From Cytobacillus oceanisediminis (GTDB taxonomy: Bacteria; Bacillota; Bacilli; Bacillales; Cytobacillaceae), in the NCBI RefSeq assembly GCF_003182355.1, contig NZ_QGTW01000002.1, positions 458,284 through 522,283 on the forward strand: DNA of 64,000 nucleotides, given 5' to 3'. The notes beneath the pieces were generated by a model. The model was given only the letters and a program-made list of their open reading frames with translations. It made no database searches and was not told the DNA's origin. The position numbers and the translations under genes are program-made. Positions 1 to 7,985 of the stretch are shown here, piece after piece. The first letter of the stretch is position 1. Every line of letters starts with the position of its first letter.

Positions 1-1
1 T

Positions 2-1564
2 GCTGTGCGTATTAGCACGGATGGGACCGTCCGAGAACAGATTATCCAAACTGACAGGGAACGTTTTTACCGCTTTTATACAGAGGAAGTGCTGCCAAGG
101 CTTCGCAGGGAGGTTGCCGATTATAAGGGTGGGCAAGGCCATACCCGGCCGCTGTTTGAACGGATTGAAATCGATGTGTGGATGAGCGAGGAAGAACGGA
201 AGCTTCCGGTTGATGAAGAGCGTATATCATCGCTTGAAGCCCTACATGAGGATCTATATTTTAATACACTGGATTATTTTGCCCACATGGGTGAAGAGCT
301 GGAAGGAAAGCCATTCAATGCACCCGGCGGCGTTCATCCTTTTATGCATGTTAGAGCAGGGGAGAAGCCTGAAGCCCGTATTCGGGTGTATAGCTGGGAA
401 GACAAGCCGCTTGAAGATTGGGTGACAACGTCCATTCTATTTAATGAAGAGGGGGCTTTGACTGATGCTGTCATGACCAATGGCAAGGAAGAAGTTACCT
501 TGGCAGTAGAGGCCTTTGAAAAACCAGCAGGGCATATCCATCCGGATGTACAGCGCTGGCTGTCCGAGCAGGATTCCTATCGTGTTTTATACCCGGACCA
601 TTCTTATCAGGGGCATGCAATTCCTATTATTGAATGTTTCATGGATACTGGTGAAGAGTTTTATTCTCCTTTGAAAATGTCATTGTTTAAGAAAACGATT
701 TTCATAGAAGCGGGGCATCACTCCAATGAGGTATCGAGTACGCCTGCTGTCCTTCAGTTGTTGGAACGTGCCGATAACAAGTTTGGAAATTGGCTGAAAG
801 ATGTTAATCTCGTAATTCTGCCTTTGGCAAATCCCGATGGATATGAGCTTGTTACCAAGCTTACTGAAGAGCATCCGGAATGGAAGCATCATGCTGCCAG
901 GTATAATGCCGTTGGGCTGGAGTACTCTTTTGTACGTTTTCAAAAAACAGTATTTGGCGAGGCGAACATTTATCCGGAAATTCTGCGCCGCTGGGCACCA
1001 GACGTAATCGTTGATGACCATGGCATCCCGGCACATGAGTGGGTGCAGCCTTTTGCAGGGTATAATAGCCCACCTCGCTTTCCGGTTTCATATTTTCTTC
1101 CAAGCGCCAAAATTTATGGGATTGGGCGATTATCAAGCGGCTCTTACCGGGAGTTGCATGTGGAAAATTTGGAGGCTGTTGTTGACCGGATTAGCCAATA
1201 TATCATCGGTACCGGTATAGAGAAAGAAAATAAATACTGGCAGGAGCGGTTCCGAAAGTATGGAAACCAGTGGCTGCCAGAAGTTTTTCCAATTGAGGAA
1301 GCGCCAGGCATCCATTTTTACCGGCAGGCGGATGTCGCGCCCTCATACTCAACAATCGGCATTTCGAGATATCCTGACTGGATTGCAGCGGAAGTGATTT
1401 CGGAAGCTGCAGATGAAGTGGTATATGATGAGGTGCTCGAAAGCTGCATAGAAGCACATATTGTTTTTGATTTAGCCATTTTGGAGGTGCTTCAAAATGC
1501 AGGCATAGAAGTAAAACGAAATGGGCTATCGTATGAAAGGATACGGCCTATTAATCTTTCATGA
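2..1564 (+). CDS. M14-family zinc carboxypeptidase-like protein (5' end cut off by window)
   Basis: Predicted zinc metallopeptidase of the M14 carboxypeptidase type. The reading frame is open to the left edge and the first possible start, a GTG at 5, has no ribosome site inside the window, so the true N-terminus is probably outside. The visible 520 residues contain a zinc-site motif HHSNE near residues 238-242 (HxxE) and a later DDHG...H segment near 335-345 that could supply the third ligand. No signal peptide can be judged. The stop overlaps an ATG of the following pcp frame, so the two are probably co-transcribed, suggesting a peptide-degradation pair. Family assignment rests on the motif and fold-like spacing only; the substrate is unknown. 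Confidence 0.7.
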   Translation, partial: AVRISTDGTVREQIIQTDRERFYRFYTEEVLPRLRREVADYKGGQGHTRPLFERIEIDVWMSEEERKLPVDEERISSLEALHEDLYFNTLDYFAHMGEELEGKPFNAPGGVHPFMHVRAGEKPEARIRVYSWEDKPLEDWVTTSILFNEEGALTDAVMTNGKEEVTLAVEAFEKPAGHIHPDVQRWLSEQDSYRVLYPDHSYQGHAIPIIECFMDTGEEFYSPLKMSLFKKTIFIEAGHHSNEVSSTPAVLQLLERADNKFGNWLKDVNLVILPLANPDGYELVTKLTEEHPEWKHHAARYNAVGLEYSFVRFQKTVFGEANIYPEILRRWAPDVIVDDHGIPAHEWVQPFAGYNSPPRFPVSYFLPSAKIYGIGRLSSGSYRELHVENLEAVVDRISQYIIGTGIEKENKYWQERFRKYGNQWLPEVFPIEEAPGIHFYRQADVAPSYSTIGISRYPDWIAAEVISEAADEVVYDEVLESCIEAHIVFDLAILEVLQNAGIEVKRNGLSYERIRPINLS

Positions 1565-1578
1565 AAGAGGTTTTAATA

Positions 1579-2190
1579 ATGAAAACTCTATTGCTAACTG
1601 GTTTTGAACCATTTCTTGATTTTACGATCAACCCGACAAAGCGAATTGTGGACGAACTTAATGGACAAGAAGTCGGAGAATATAAGATTCATGGCGAAAT
1701 TTTACCGGTCGATTTCAGAAAGTCGGGGAAACTGCTCTTAGAACATATTGAAAAGATCCAGCCGGATGCAGTCATTTCTTTGGGACTTGCGGGCGGTCGC
1801 TATAAAATCACGCCTGAGCGGATCGCGATTAACACGAATGATGGAGATTCTGACAACAGCGGCAATGTTCCGGTTGATGAGATGATCCAGGAAGACGGAG
1901 CTGACGGCTACATGTCCACTCTGCCTGTACGAGCCATGGTCAATCGCTTAATGGAAGCAGGCCTGCCTGCAGAAGTATCAAACACAGCAGGAACCTACCT
2001 ATGTAACCATGTCATGTACCAGGGCCTCCATTATGCAAAAACACATAATAAAAATACGCCATCAGGATTTATCCATATCCCCGCCTCCCACGAACTCGCC
2101 ATCCAGCACGGCAAAATCCCAAGCTGGTCCCACGAAGACCTCAAAAAAGGGATATTGACTTGTATTGAGGTGCTGGCGGAGAAACATTAA
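1579..2190 (+). CDS. pcp: Pyrrolidone-carboxylate peptidase (pyroglutamyl peptidase I)
   Basis: Cytosolic cysteine peptidase (family C15) that removes N-terminal pyroglutamate from peptides. I place the start at ATG 1579 rather than the upstream ATG at 1561, because AAAGAGG (1564-1570) lies 8 nt before it; this gives 203 residues, the usual family length. The catalytic triad is visible: Glu80 in TPERIAIN, Cys142 in SNTAGTYLCN and His166 in FIHIPASHE, close to the E81/C144/H168 numbering of the Bacillus amyloliquefaciens enzyme. It directly follows the M14 peptidase-like gene and is followed by a dispersed repeat and a terminator hairpin. Function is secure by motif. Confidence 0.95.
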   Translation: MKTLLLTGFEPFLDFTINPTKRIVDELNGQEVGEYKIHGEILPVDFRKSGKLLLEHIEKIQPDAVISLGLAGGRYKITPERIAINTNDGDSDNSGNVPVDEMIQEDGADGYMSTLPVRAMVNRLMEAGLPAEVSNTAGTYLCNHVMYQGLHYAKTHNKNTPSGFIHIPASHELAIQHGKIPSWSHEDLKKGILTCIEVLAEKH

Positions 2191-2220
2191 GGTACCAGGT
2201 ACCACCCGAATTTTGTCGAA
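2191..2220 (+). repeat. 30-bp dispersed repeat, copy 1
   Basis: Starts with GGTACCAGGTACCACC and ends with TTTTGTCGAA, directly after the pcp stop codon. The identical 30-mer occurs at 45484 and 47145, and a one-mismatch copy at 51244. The 13-bp core GGTACCAGGTACC is an inverted repeat about a single base. Confidence 0.9.
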
Positions 2221-2255
2221 AAAGCTTGCCGAATTTTATATTTGGCAGGCTTTTA
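2219..2255 (+). terminator. Rho-independent terminator of pcp
   Basis: Hairpin with arms AAAAGC-TTGCC and GGCAGGCTTTT around an AT-rich loop, ending in a T tract. It begins at the end of the 30-bp repeat, as do the terminators at 47173 and 51275. Confidence 0.75.
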
Positions 2256-2264
2256 TTGGGTTTG

Positions 2265-2527
2265 TTAACGGTGTTCTGTCATGAGGCTTTCCCCTCCAAA
2301 TTCCTTATATGTATTCATCTGCCTCATGAGGCACTGCTTAGGTTTTTCGTTAAGATCAAATCCAGTCCAATAAAGATTTGTGTCTATGCTTTGCCCTCCA
2401 GGTTTCCCTTTACTGCCTTCAATTTAAACTCAGACTTATAAACAATAGATCGTTCTGGTACATGATCCGCGTTTGGGTTGTTCTCAAGGACTTTTATCAG
2501 TGCTTCGTTAAAGATTATTTTACTCAC
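2265..2527 (-). pseudogene. Decayed IS3-type transposase N-terminal (HTH) fragment
   Basis: On the minus strand a GTG at 2527, preceded by GGGGGAAAAGAGC, opens a frame with transposase-like sequence (ERSIVYKSEFKLKAVKGNLE) that stops at a TAG at 2384-2386. In another frame the likeness continues with GFDLNEKPKQCLMRQMNTYK and ends at TAA (2265-2267). The two pieces resemble the N-terminal helix-turn-helix region of IS3/IS150-type OrfA proteins, joined by a frameshift. No catalytic domain follows. The plus-strand open frames over this stretch are not convincing genes. The assignment is by remembered family resemblance and should be taken as probable. Confidence 0.6.
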
Positions 2528-2756
2528 GCTCTTTTCCCCCGATATCTCTTAAATGATTATAATCGGTTTTTATCTTTTAGGTACAAAAAACCCGAATGGG
2601 GGACTTTTTTGTGTCCACTATTCGGTGTAGTCAAATGGAAAAACAGGTTTCTTTTTGGTTGTTTTAAAATAGAATAAAAAGCCATTTTGTGGATTCTGTG
2701 TTTATTTGCAAAAATCAATTAACAAAATTGTGTTTATTGGGATAAGAATAAATAAT

Positions 2757-2814
2757 TTGACAATTTAAAAACTTTTGTGTATTCTGTGTTATGTGTAATG
2801 TATACATTATACAT
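2757..2814 (+). promoter_or_regulatory. Promoter and palindromic operator of the FCD-GntR gene
   Basis: TTGACA (2757-2762), a 17-bp spacer and TATTCT (2780-2785) form a sigma-A promoter. Immediately downstream, 2791-2814 is a near-perfect 24-bp palindrome whose core TAATGTATACATTA (2796-2809) is perfect. Its place just after the -10 box and before the regulator gene suggests autorepression by the GntR protein. The promoter and palindrome are seen; the binding partner is inferred. Confidence 0.75.
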
Positions 2815-2829
2815 AGGAGTGAAACTACA

Positions 2830-3495
2830 TTGAGTAATCTAAATATGAACCCTGTAAAATCCAAGACAACAAAAGAAATTGTTTACGACGAGATTAAAAA
2901 TGCCATTTTTAATGGGAGCATTAAAGGCGATGAGGTTATTACAGAGACAATCCTTGCCCAATCATTAAATACCTCTCGAACTCCTGTAAGAGAAGCAGTG
3001 GGAGATTTATTAAAAGACGGACTTTTAGTATCTGTACCTAGAAAAGGGCTGAAGGTGCGGGAAATTACCCCAAGCGAGAAAGATCAGATTATTTTTTTGC
3101 GTATTTCCATCGAAACAGAAGGGTTAAAAAGGATTATCCCTGTTATTAAGCCAAGTCATATTCAATATTTAAATGATTTAATTGAAATGCAAAAAGAAGC
3201 AATGGAAAAAAATGATCGAATTGAATTTATTGAATTGGACCAAAAGTTTCATAGAAAGATTCTTTTCTTTGCTGAGCAGCATCTATTAGGTGATATTTTG
3301 CTGAATTTATATAATTTAACAAGATTAATAGGGCATCAAGCTTTAGCAAAAAAGGGTCGTATGGAAGAGGTTATTGTGGAGCATTCGCAGATAGTCGAAG
3401 CATTACAGTTAATGGACGAGCTTCAAGCAACAAAGCTAATGGAGCAGCACTTATTGCAGACAAAAGAGTCTATAGAAATCGTCGAAGGAAATTAA
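2830..3495 (+). CDS. GntR-family transcriptional regulator, FadR/FCD type
   Basis: DNA-binding repressor-type protein of 221 residues: an N-terminal winged helix (TSRTPVREAVGDLLKDGLL is the recognition region) and an all-helical FCD ligand domain with the metal-site style pattern LDQKFHRK and a later ...EHSQI...QHL pattern of conserved His. The start is placed at TTG 2830 because AGGAGTG (2815-2821) lies 8 nt upstream; the longer frame from 2791 would begin inside the operator. It precedes the DUF2848, amidohydrolase and TRAP genes and is probably their ligand-responsive regulator, sensing an organic acid as FCD proteins usually do. The ligand is unknown. Confidence 0.88.
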   Translation: MSNLNMNPVKSKTTKEIVYDEIKNAIFNGSIKGDEVITETILAQSLNTSRTPVREAVGDLLKDGLLVSVPRKGLKVREITPSEKDQIIFLRISIETEGLKRIIPVIKPSHIQYLNDLIEMQKEAMEKNDRIEFIELDQKFHRKILFFAEQHLLGDILLNLYNLTRLIGHQALAKKGRMEEVIVEHSQIVEALQLMDELQATKLMEQHLLQTKESIEIVEGN

Positions 3496-3511
3496 AATTT
3501 TTAAAAATAGC

Positions 3512-3525
3512 TGAAAGCGCTATCA
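3512..3525 (+). promoter_or_regulatory. cre site (CcpA operator)
   Basis: TGAAAGCGCTATCA fits the catabolite-responsive element consensus TGNAARCGNWWNCA at every position. It lies between the GntR gene and the DUF2848 gene, so glucose repression of the TRAP operon through CcpA is likely, either at a promoter here or as a roadblock to read-through. Confidence 0.8.
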
Positions 3526-3542
3526 AAAATAGGAGGTATGAA

Positions 3543-4229
3543 ATGAGTACTACTCTACTGCCATTAATGATTAACAATGAACAAAGGGAAATAAAGGTCA
3601 GCCATGTGTATTGCATAGGTTATGCGGGCCGAAATATCGAAAAAACAATGGAGCATATTGTTGAGCTTGAGAAAATTGGAGTTCCAAGGCCAAAAGAAAT
3701 ACCAACTCTCTACCCTGTTAGAAGAAACAGCCTGAACCAAACTGGTGAAATTGAAGTGCTAGGCGGACAATCAAGTGGTGAAGCTGAAATTGTCTTGGTT
3801 TTTGGAGACAAAGAAGATGAAGTCTTCATTACTGTTGGCAGTGATCATACAGATCGTTCCCTTGAAACAATCGATATTAATCAGTCAAAACAAATTTGTG
3901 ATAAACCTTTGGCACAAAAGGCATGGAAACTAAAAGATGTTATTGACCATTGGGATAATCTCATTTTATCTTCACAGGTGAAGTTAGATGGTCAATGGAA
4001 GGAATACCAAAGAGCTAAAATAAATGAAATCATTCCACTAAATGATATTAAGAGTTTCTTAAACAAAAAAACTGTACCTATGAAAAATATAGTCGTATTT
4101 TCAGGAACCGTACCTCTATTAGAAGGATTTAAATATGGTTCAGTATTTAAAATGTCATTCATCGATGAAATTCAAAATGATGAGATATATGCTGAATATT
4201 CTATAACACGTTTAGATGCGGAGGAATAA
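3543..4229 (+). CDS. DUF2848 family protein
   Basis: A 228-residue cytosolic protein that I recognise as DUF2848 from conserved stretches such as YCIGYAGRN (about residues 23-31), YPVRRNSL, SGEAEIVLVFG and VGSDHTDRSLE (about 100-110). The charged and His-containing core suggests an enzyme, but no activity is established to my knowledge. AGGAGG lies 6 nt before the ATG. It is the first gene of a tight operon with a carbon-nitrogen hydrolase (3-bp gap) and a TRAP transporter, which suggests it processes the imported acid or amide. There is no signal peptide or membrane segment. Confidence 0.75.
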   Translation: MSTTLLPLMINNEQREIKVSHVYCIGYAGRNIEKTMEHIVELEKIGVPRPKEIPTLYPVRRNSLNQTGEIEVLGGQSSGEAEIVLVFGDKEDEVFITVGSDHTDRSLETIDINQSKQICDKPLAQKAWKLKDVIDHWDNLILSSQVKLDGQWKEYQRAKINEIIPLNDIKSFLNKKTVPMKNIVVFSGTVPLLEGFKYGSVFKMSFIDEIQNDEIYAEYSITRLDAEE

Positions 4230-4232
4230 AGT

Positions 4233-5030
4233 GTGAAAATATCAATTTACCAAATGGAAATTATTCCTGGTGATCCACAGGGAAACTTTAAAAAAGTTAG
4301 CGCGTGGGTGGAGAAGGAAGTTCAAAATTCTAAACCAGACCTGATTGTCCTTCCCGAAATGTGGACAACTTCCTATACGCTTGAAGACATTCACATTCAT
4401 GCAGATGAAAATGGCAAGGAGACGATTCCATTCCTTCAAACATTGGCTAAGACATATAGGGTTAATATTATTGGGGGTTCTTTTGCCAATAAAGTTGATG
4501 GAAAGGTTTTTAACACTGCTCCTGTCATAAACCGAGAGGGTGAAGTAGTTTATCAATATGATAAAGTTCATCTGGTGCCTATGTTAAATGAGCCAAAATA
4601 TTTGGCGGGTGGCCAGAAAGTACCTGAGATATTTGAACTTGATGGTGTTAAGATGGGCGTTATCATATGTTACGATTTACGTTTTTCAGAAATTATCCGT
4701 CCGCTTGCACTTGAAGGTGCGGAAGTATTGTTTATAGTGGCAGAATGGCCACTTGCCCGGCTGAACCATTGGAAGAATATCCAAATTACACGTGCCATTG
4801 AAAACCAAATGTTTGTGGTTTCCTGCAATAATGTGGGTGCTTACGATGGAGTAACATTTGGGGGCACCTCTATGGTTGTTAATCCTTGGGGAGATACCTT
4901 AATTCAGGGGTCTGAAAAAGCCGAGGAAACACTATCAATCTTAATTAATGTTGAAGAAACTTTAGAGGTTCGCAAGAAAGTACCGGTGTTTTCGAGCCGT
5001 GTACGACATTTATATAAACAAGGACTATAA
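4233..5030 (+). CDS. Carbon-nitrogen hydrolase (nitrilase superfamily, omega-amidase-like)
   Basis: Predicted amidase of 265 residues that cleaves a C-N bond in a small amide or dicarboxylic-acid monoamide. The Glu-Lys-Cys catalytic triad of the nitrilase superfamily is visible: Glu42 in VLPEMW, Lys111 in YDKVHL and Cys146 in IICYDLRF. Overall layout is nearest to omega-amidase and YafV-type proteins. The GTG start at 4233 has GCGGAGG 8 nt upstream, and the gene follows the DUF2848 gene after 3 nt and precedes the TRAP binding protein by 12 nt. Context suggests hydrolysis of the substrate brought in by the transporter. Exact substrate is not readable from sequence. Confidence 0.88.
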   Translation: MKISIYQMEIIPGDPQGNFKKVSAWVEKEVQNSKPDLIVLPEMWTTSYTLEDIHIHADENGKETIPFLQTLAKTYRVNIIGGSFANKVDGKVFNTAPVINREGEVVYQYDKVHLVPMLNEPKYLAGGQKVPEIFELDGVKMGVIICYDLRFSEIIRPLALEGAEVLFIVAEWPLARLNHWKNIQITRAIENQMFVVSCNNVGAYDGVTFGGTSMVVNPWGDTLIQGSEKAEETLSILINVEETLEVRKKVPVFSSRVRHLYKQGL

Positions 5031-5042
5031 GGGGGAAAAATC

Positions 5043-6044
5043 ATGAAAAAAAGTATAATCGCAATGATCTCAACTCTAGCATTGTCTGCATTTATCACTG
5101 GATGCTCAGGTTCTAGTTCTTCCAACGGGAAAAGTGAAGATGCTCTTACATTAAAATTAGCTCATTCAGGTTCTGATACACACCAATATCAAATTGGAGC
5201 AGCTGAATTTGCAAAAGTTGTGGAAGAAAAATCGGACGGCAAAATTAAAGTGGAGATTCATGGGAATGCCACGCTAGGAAGTGAAGCGGAGGCAATTGAA
5301 CAAGTTATAGATGGAACAATTGATATGTCAGTTGTCGCTGCAGACAGTTCTCTTGCAAATACAGTTCCGGAGATGAACCTGTTTGGTCTTCCCTATGTTT
5401 TTGATGGGCGTGAACATGTTTACAGTAAACTTGATGGTGAGTCAGGAAAAGAGCTCCTTGGTTTAATTGATCAGCACAATATGAAAGGTTTGGGATTCTG
5501 GGAGGTTGGCTTTAGACACTTAACAAATAACAAGATAGAAATTACAAAACCAGAAGATGTAAAGGGATTAAAAATACGTGTCCAGCCTGCGCCTGTTTGG
5601 GAAACACATATGAAAGCATTAGGAGCGAACCCTACTCCGGTAGCATTTAATGAACTATATTCAGCATTGGATCAAGGGGTGGTAGATGGACAAGAAAATC
5701 CATTACCTACCATTCATTCTATGAAGTTTTATGAGGTTCAAAAGCATGTTGCTCTTACTGGCCATACCTACACCCCTGCAGTTGTTATTATGAGCAACAA
5801 TTCTTGGGATAAGTTAAACGAAGACCAAAAGAAGGTTATTGAAGAAGCAGTGGCAGAAACAACGGAATATCAAAGAAACTTCCTGGAAGAAAAAGAGCAA
5901 GAAATTATTGCTGAATTAAAAGAAAGCGGCGTTACAATTACTGAGCCAGATCGTGAAGCTTTTAAAGAAGCAACAAAAGACGTTAAAAAGGCTTTAGAAG
6001 ATCAAGTCCCAGCCGAATTGATTTCGGAAATGGAAAGTAAATAA
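5043..6044 (+). CDS. dctP: TRAP transporter solute-binding lipoprotein, DctP type
   Basis: Extracytoplasmic receptor of a sodium-dependent TRAP transporter, 333 residues. The lipoprotein signal ends with the lipobox ITGC (Cys21), so it is lipid-anchored on the outer face. The DctP domain includes the segment KGLKIRVQPAPVWE, whose Arg (about residue 179) is the family's carboxylate-binding residue, and the ALDQGVVDGQENP motif. The carboxylate-binding Arg supports an organic acid ligand. It is followed by the small and large membrane subunits in order, making a complete P-Q-M transporter. Confidence 0.93.
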   Translation: MKKSIIAMISTLALSAFITGCSGSSSSNGKSEDALTLKLAHSGSDTHQYQIGAAEFAKVVEEKSDGKIKVEIHGNATLGSEAEAIEQVIDGTIDMSVVAADSSLANTVPEMNLFGLPYVFDGREHVYSKLDGESGKELLGLIDQHNMKGLGFWEVGFRHLTNNKIEITKPEDVKGLKIRVQPAPVWETHMKALGANPTPVAFNELYSALDQGVVDGQENPLPTIHSMKFYEVQKHVALTGHTYTPAVVIMSNNSWDKLNEDQKKVIEEAVAETTEYQRNFLEEKEQEIIAELKESGVTITEPDREAFKEATKDVKKALEDQVPAELISEMESK

Positions 6045-6079
6045 ATCACATTGATCCCATGAAAGAGGGAGGTGAACAT

Positions 6080-6547
6080 ATGCTGCTTAAAAAGATAGAT
6101 TATTATATTGTAAAGTTGCTAGAGTTTATCATAACCTTTTGCTTGTCAATTACGGTAATTCTTACTTTAGCACAGGTTTTCTATCGGTTCGTTTTAAAAC
6201 ATTCACTTAGCTGGTCACAAGAAGTTGTAATGATTAGCTTTGTATATAGTATTTTGTTCGGAGCAGCTCTGGCGTTTGAAAAGTCTGAACATTTGACGGT
6301 AGACGTTTGGGAAAATGCAAAGGCAAGTGTACAAAAGGCTTTTAATGTGATTGCCTATATAATTGTTCTAATTATAATAGGGGTGTTCTTCTATTACGGA
6401 TTAATGCTTGTTTCTGATAACTTGAAATCAGGACAAATAGTGGGGTTCCTCCCAATTAAAAAAGGTTATGTATATATGGCATTGCCTATAAGCAGCTTGT
6501 TCATGCTATACTTCCACGTTAAGAAGGTGTTCAAATGGCCTGGCTAA
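6080..6547 (+). CDS. dctQ: TRAP transporter small permease, DctQ type
   Basis: Four-helix small membrane subunit, 155 residues. I choose ATG 6080 because GGGAGGTG lies just before it; the longer frame from 6059 would translate the ribosome site itself. The pattern SWSQEVVMISFVYSILFGAA followed by a short charged loop (FEKSEHLTVDVW) is typical of DctQ. The 3' end overlaps the start of dctM by 13 nt, which indicates translational coupling. Confidence 0.9.
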   Translation: MLLKKIDYYIVKLLEFIITFCLSITVILTLAQVFYRFVLKHSLSWSQEVVMISFVYSILFGAALAFEKSEHLTVDVWENAKASVQKAFNVIAYIIVLIIIGVFFYYGLMLVSDNLKSGQIVGFLPIKKGYVYMALPISSLFMLYFHVKKVFKWPG

Positions 6548-7812
6548 TAGTCCTTTTATTCGTTTTGATCCTATGTAGAGTACCAATTGCCTTTGCTTTA
6601 AGCTTTGTTTCTTTTTTGGGGATCATGCTTACGGACCCAGGACTTCTAATTAATATTCCCCGTAAAATGTTTAATGGTATTGACAGTTTTACACTAGTTG
6701 CTGTCCCTTTATTCATTCTTGCTGGCGAATTGATGACACAAGGGGGTATATCCAAGAGATTAATTAAATTCTCTCAAACCTTGGTTGGACATTTGCCAGG
6801 CGGGCTTGCATTGGTAGTCGTTCTTGCAAGTATGTTCTTTTCCGCTCTTACTGGTACGGCTATTGCAGCCGCTGCTGCAATAGGGGGAATGATGATTCCA
6901 GCGATGAACAAGGAAGGATATGATATTCGTTTCTCGACCAGTTTAGTTGCAACCTCAGCAACAATTGGCCCAATCATCCCGCCGAGTATCGTCCTAATAT
7001 TATATGGAGTAATCGCAAGTGTTTCCATTGGTGATTTATTCATTGCAGGAGTCATTCCGGGTTTATTAATGGGAATAGGCTTGATGATATACAGTTACTT
7101 TGTAGGGAAAAAACACAATTACCGTTCTAGAGCAGAAAGAGCTTCCTTTAAGGAAATAATCACAGGTGCAAAAGATGCGATATTAGCACTTCTCATGCCT
7201 CTGATCATTATTGGCGGTATTACCTCAGGTGTATTTACGGCAACTGAATCCGGTGTAATTGCAGTACTTTATGCTTTTATTGTCGGTAAGTTTGTCTACA
7301 AAGAACTTGAATTCAAAGCTCTTTGGAACATTTTATTAAGTACAGCAAAAACAACAGCTACAATTGTCTTTCTCATTGGGAATGCTGCTTTATTTATTTG
7401 GTTTCTCTCATTCAACAGCATTCCAAATCAAATTATTGATATGCTTGGAGGAATCTCGGAAAGCCCGTTCCTGCTGTTGCTCATCATTAATGTGATTCTG
7501 CTGATTGCTGGAACATTTATTGATACGATAAGTGCAGTATCTATCTTTACACCTTTATTTTTACCGCTAGTCCTTGCTGCCGGTATAGACCCAATCCATT
7601 TCGGGATCATAATGGCTGTCAACCTGACTATCGGGATGGCGACACCTCCGCTTGGTGTCTGCCTGTTCGTAACCGCAGCTATTGGCAAAATAAGCGTCCC
7701 TAAAATGTTTAAGTTCCTATTTCCACAGGTTATTATTCTGATTGTTATCCTATTCATTATTACATACATCCCGGATGCGATTTTATTCCCGGTTCACTTG
7801 TTTAATGGATAG
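6535..7812 (+). CDS. dctM: TRAP transporter large permease, DctM type
   Basis: Large channel-forming subunit of the TRAP transporter, 425 residues with about 12 hydrophobic segments. Hallmarks include FFSALTGTAIAAAAAIGGMM, ATIGPIIPPSI and the C-terminal NLTIGMATPPLGVCLFV. It works with DctQ and the DctP receptor to import the substrate with sodium. It overlaps dctQ and is the last gene of the operon; an inverted repeat with a T-rich tail follows at 7841. Confidence 0.93.
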   Translation: MAWLIVLLFVLILCRVPIAFALSFVSFLGIMLTDPGLLINIPRKMFNGIDSFTLVAVPLFILAGELMTQGGISKRLIKFSQTLVGHLPGGLALVVVLASMFFSALTGTAIAAAAAIGGMMIPAMNKEGYDIRFSTSLVATSATIGPIIPPSIVLILYGVIASVSIGDLFIAGVIPGLLMGIGLMIYSYFVGKKHNYRSRAERASFKEIITGAKDAILALLMPLIIIGGITSGVFTATESGVIAVLYAFIVGKFVYKELEFKALWNILLSTAKTTATIVFLIGNAALFIWFLSFNSIPNQIIDMLGGISESPFLLLLIINVILLIAGTFIDTISAVSIFTPLFLPLVLAAGIDPIHFGIIMAVNLTIGMATPPLGVCLFVTAAIGKISVPKMFKFLFPQVIILIVILFIITYIPDAILFPVHLFNG

Positions 7813-7840
7813 ATAGAATCTATACATGCGTATAGCAAAT

Positions 7841-7890
7841 AACAATATATCTTACCCATTCATGTTGGATAAGGTATATTGTTATATTTT
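7841..7890 (+). terminator. Putative terminator of the TRAP operon
   Basis: Imperfect inverted repeat AACAATATATCTTACC ... GGATAAGGTATATTGTT followed by ATATTTTTTCT. The stem is AT-rich with one bulge. Confidence 0.6.
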
Positions 7891-7985
7891 TTCTAAAACC
7901 TCCAAATACCTTTTCTTACATTCTCCATTATAATAAATTCATAGAACTGTACTTCCATCCTTTAACCTTGAAAGGAGCTTAGCCC

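Noticed and set aside
2226..2677. Plus-strand open frames of 71 and 99 codons
   Set aside because: No ribosome site or family likeness; the minus strand carries the transposase-like remnant.
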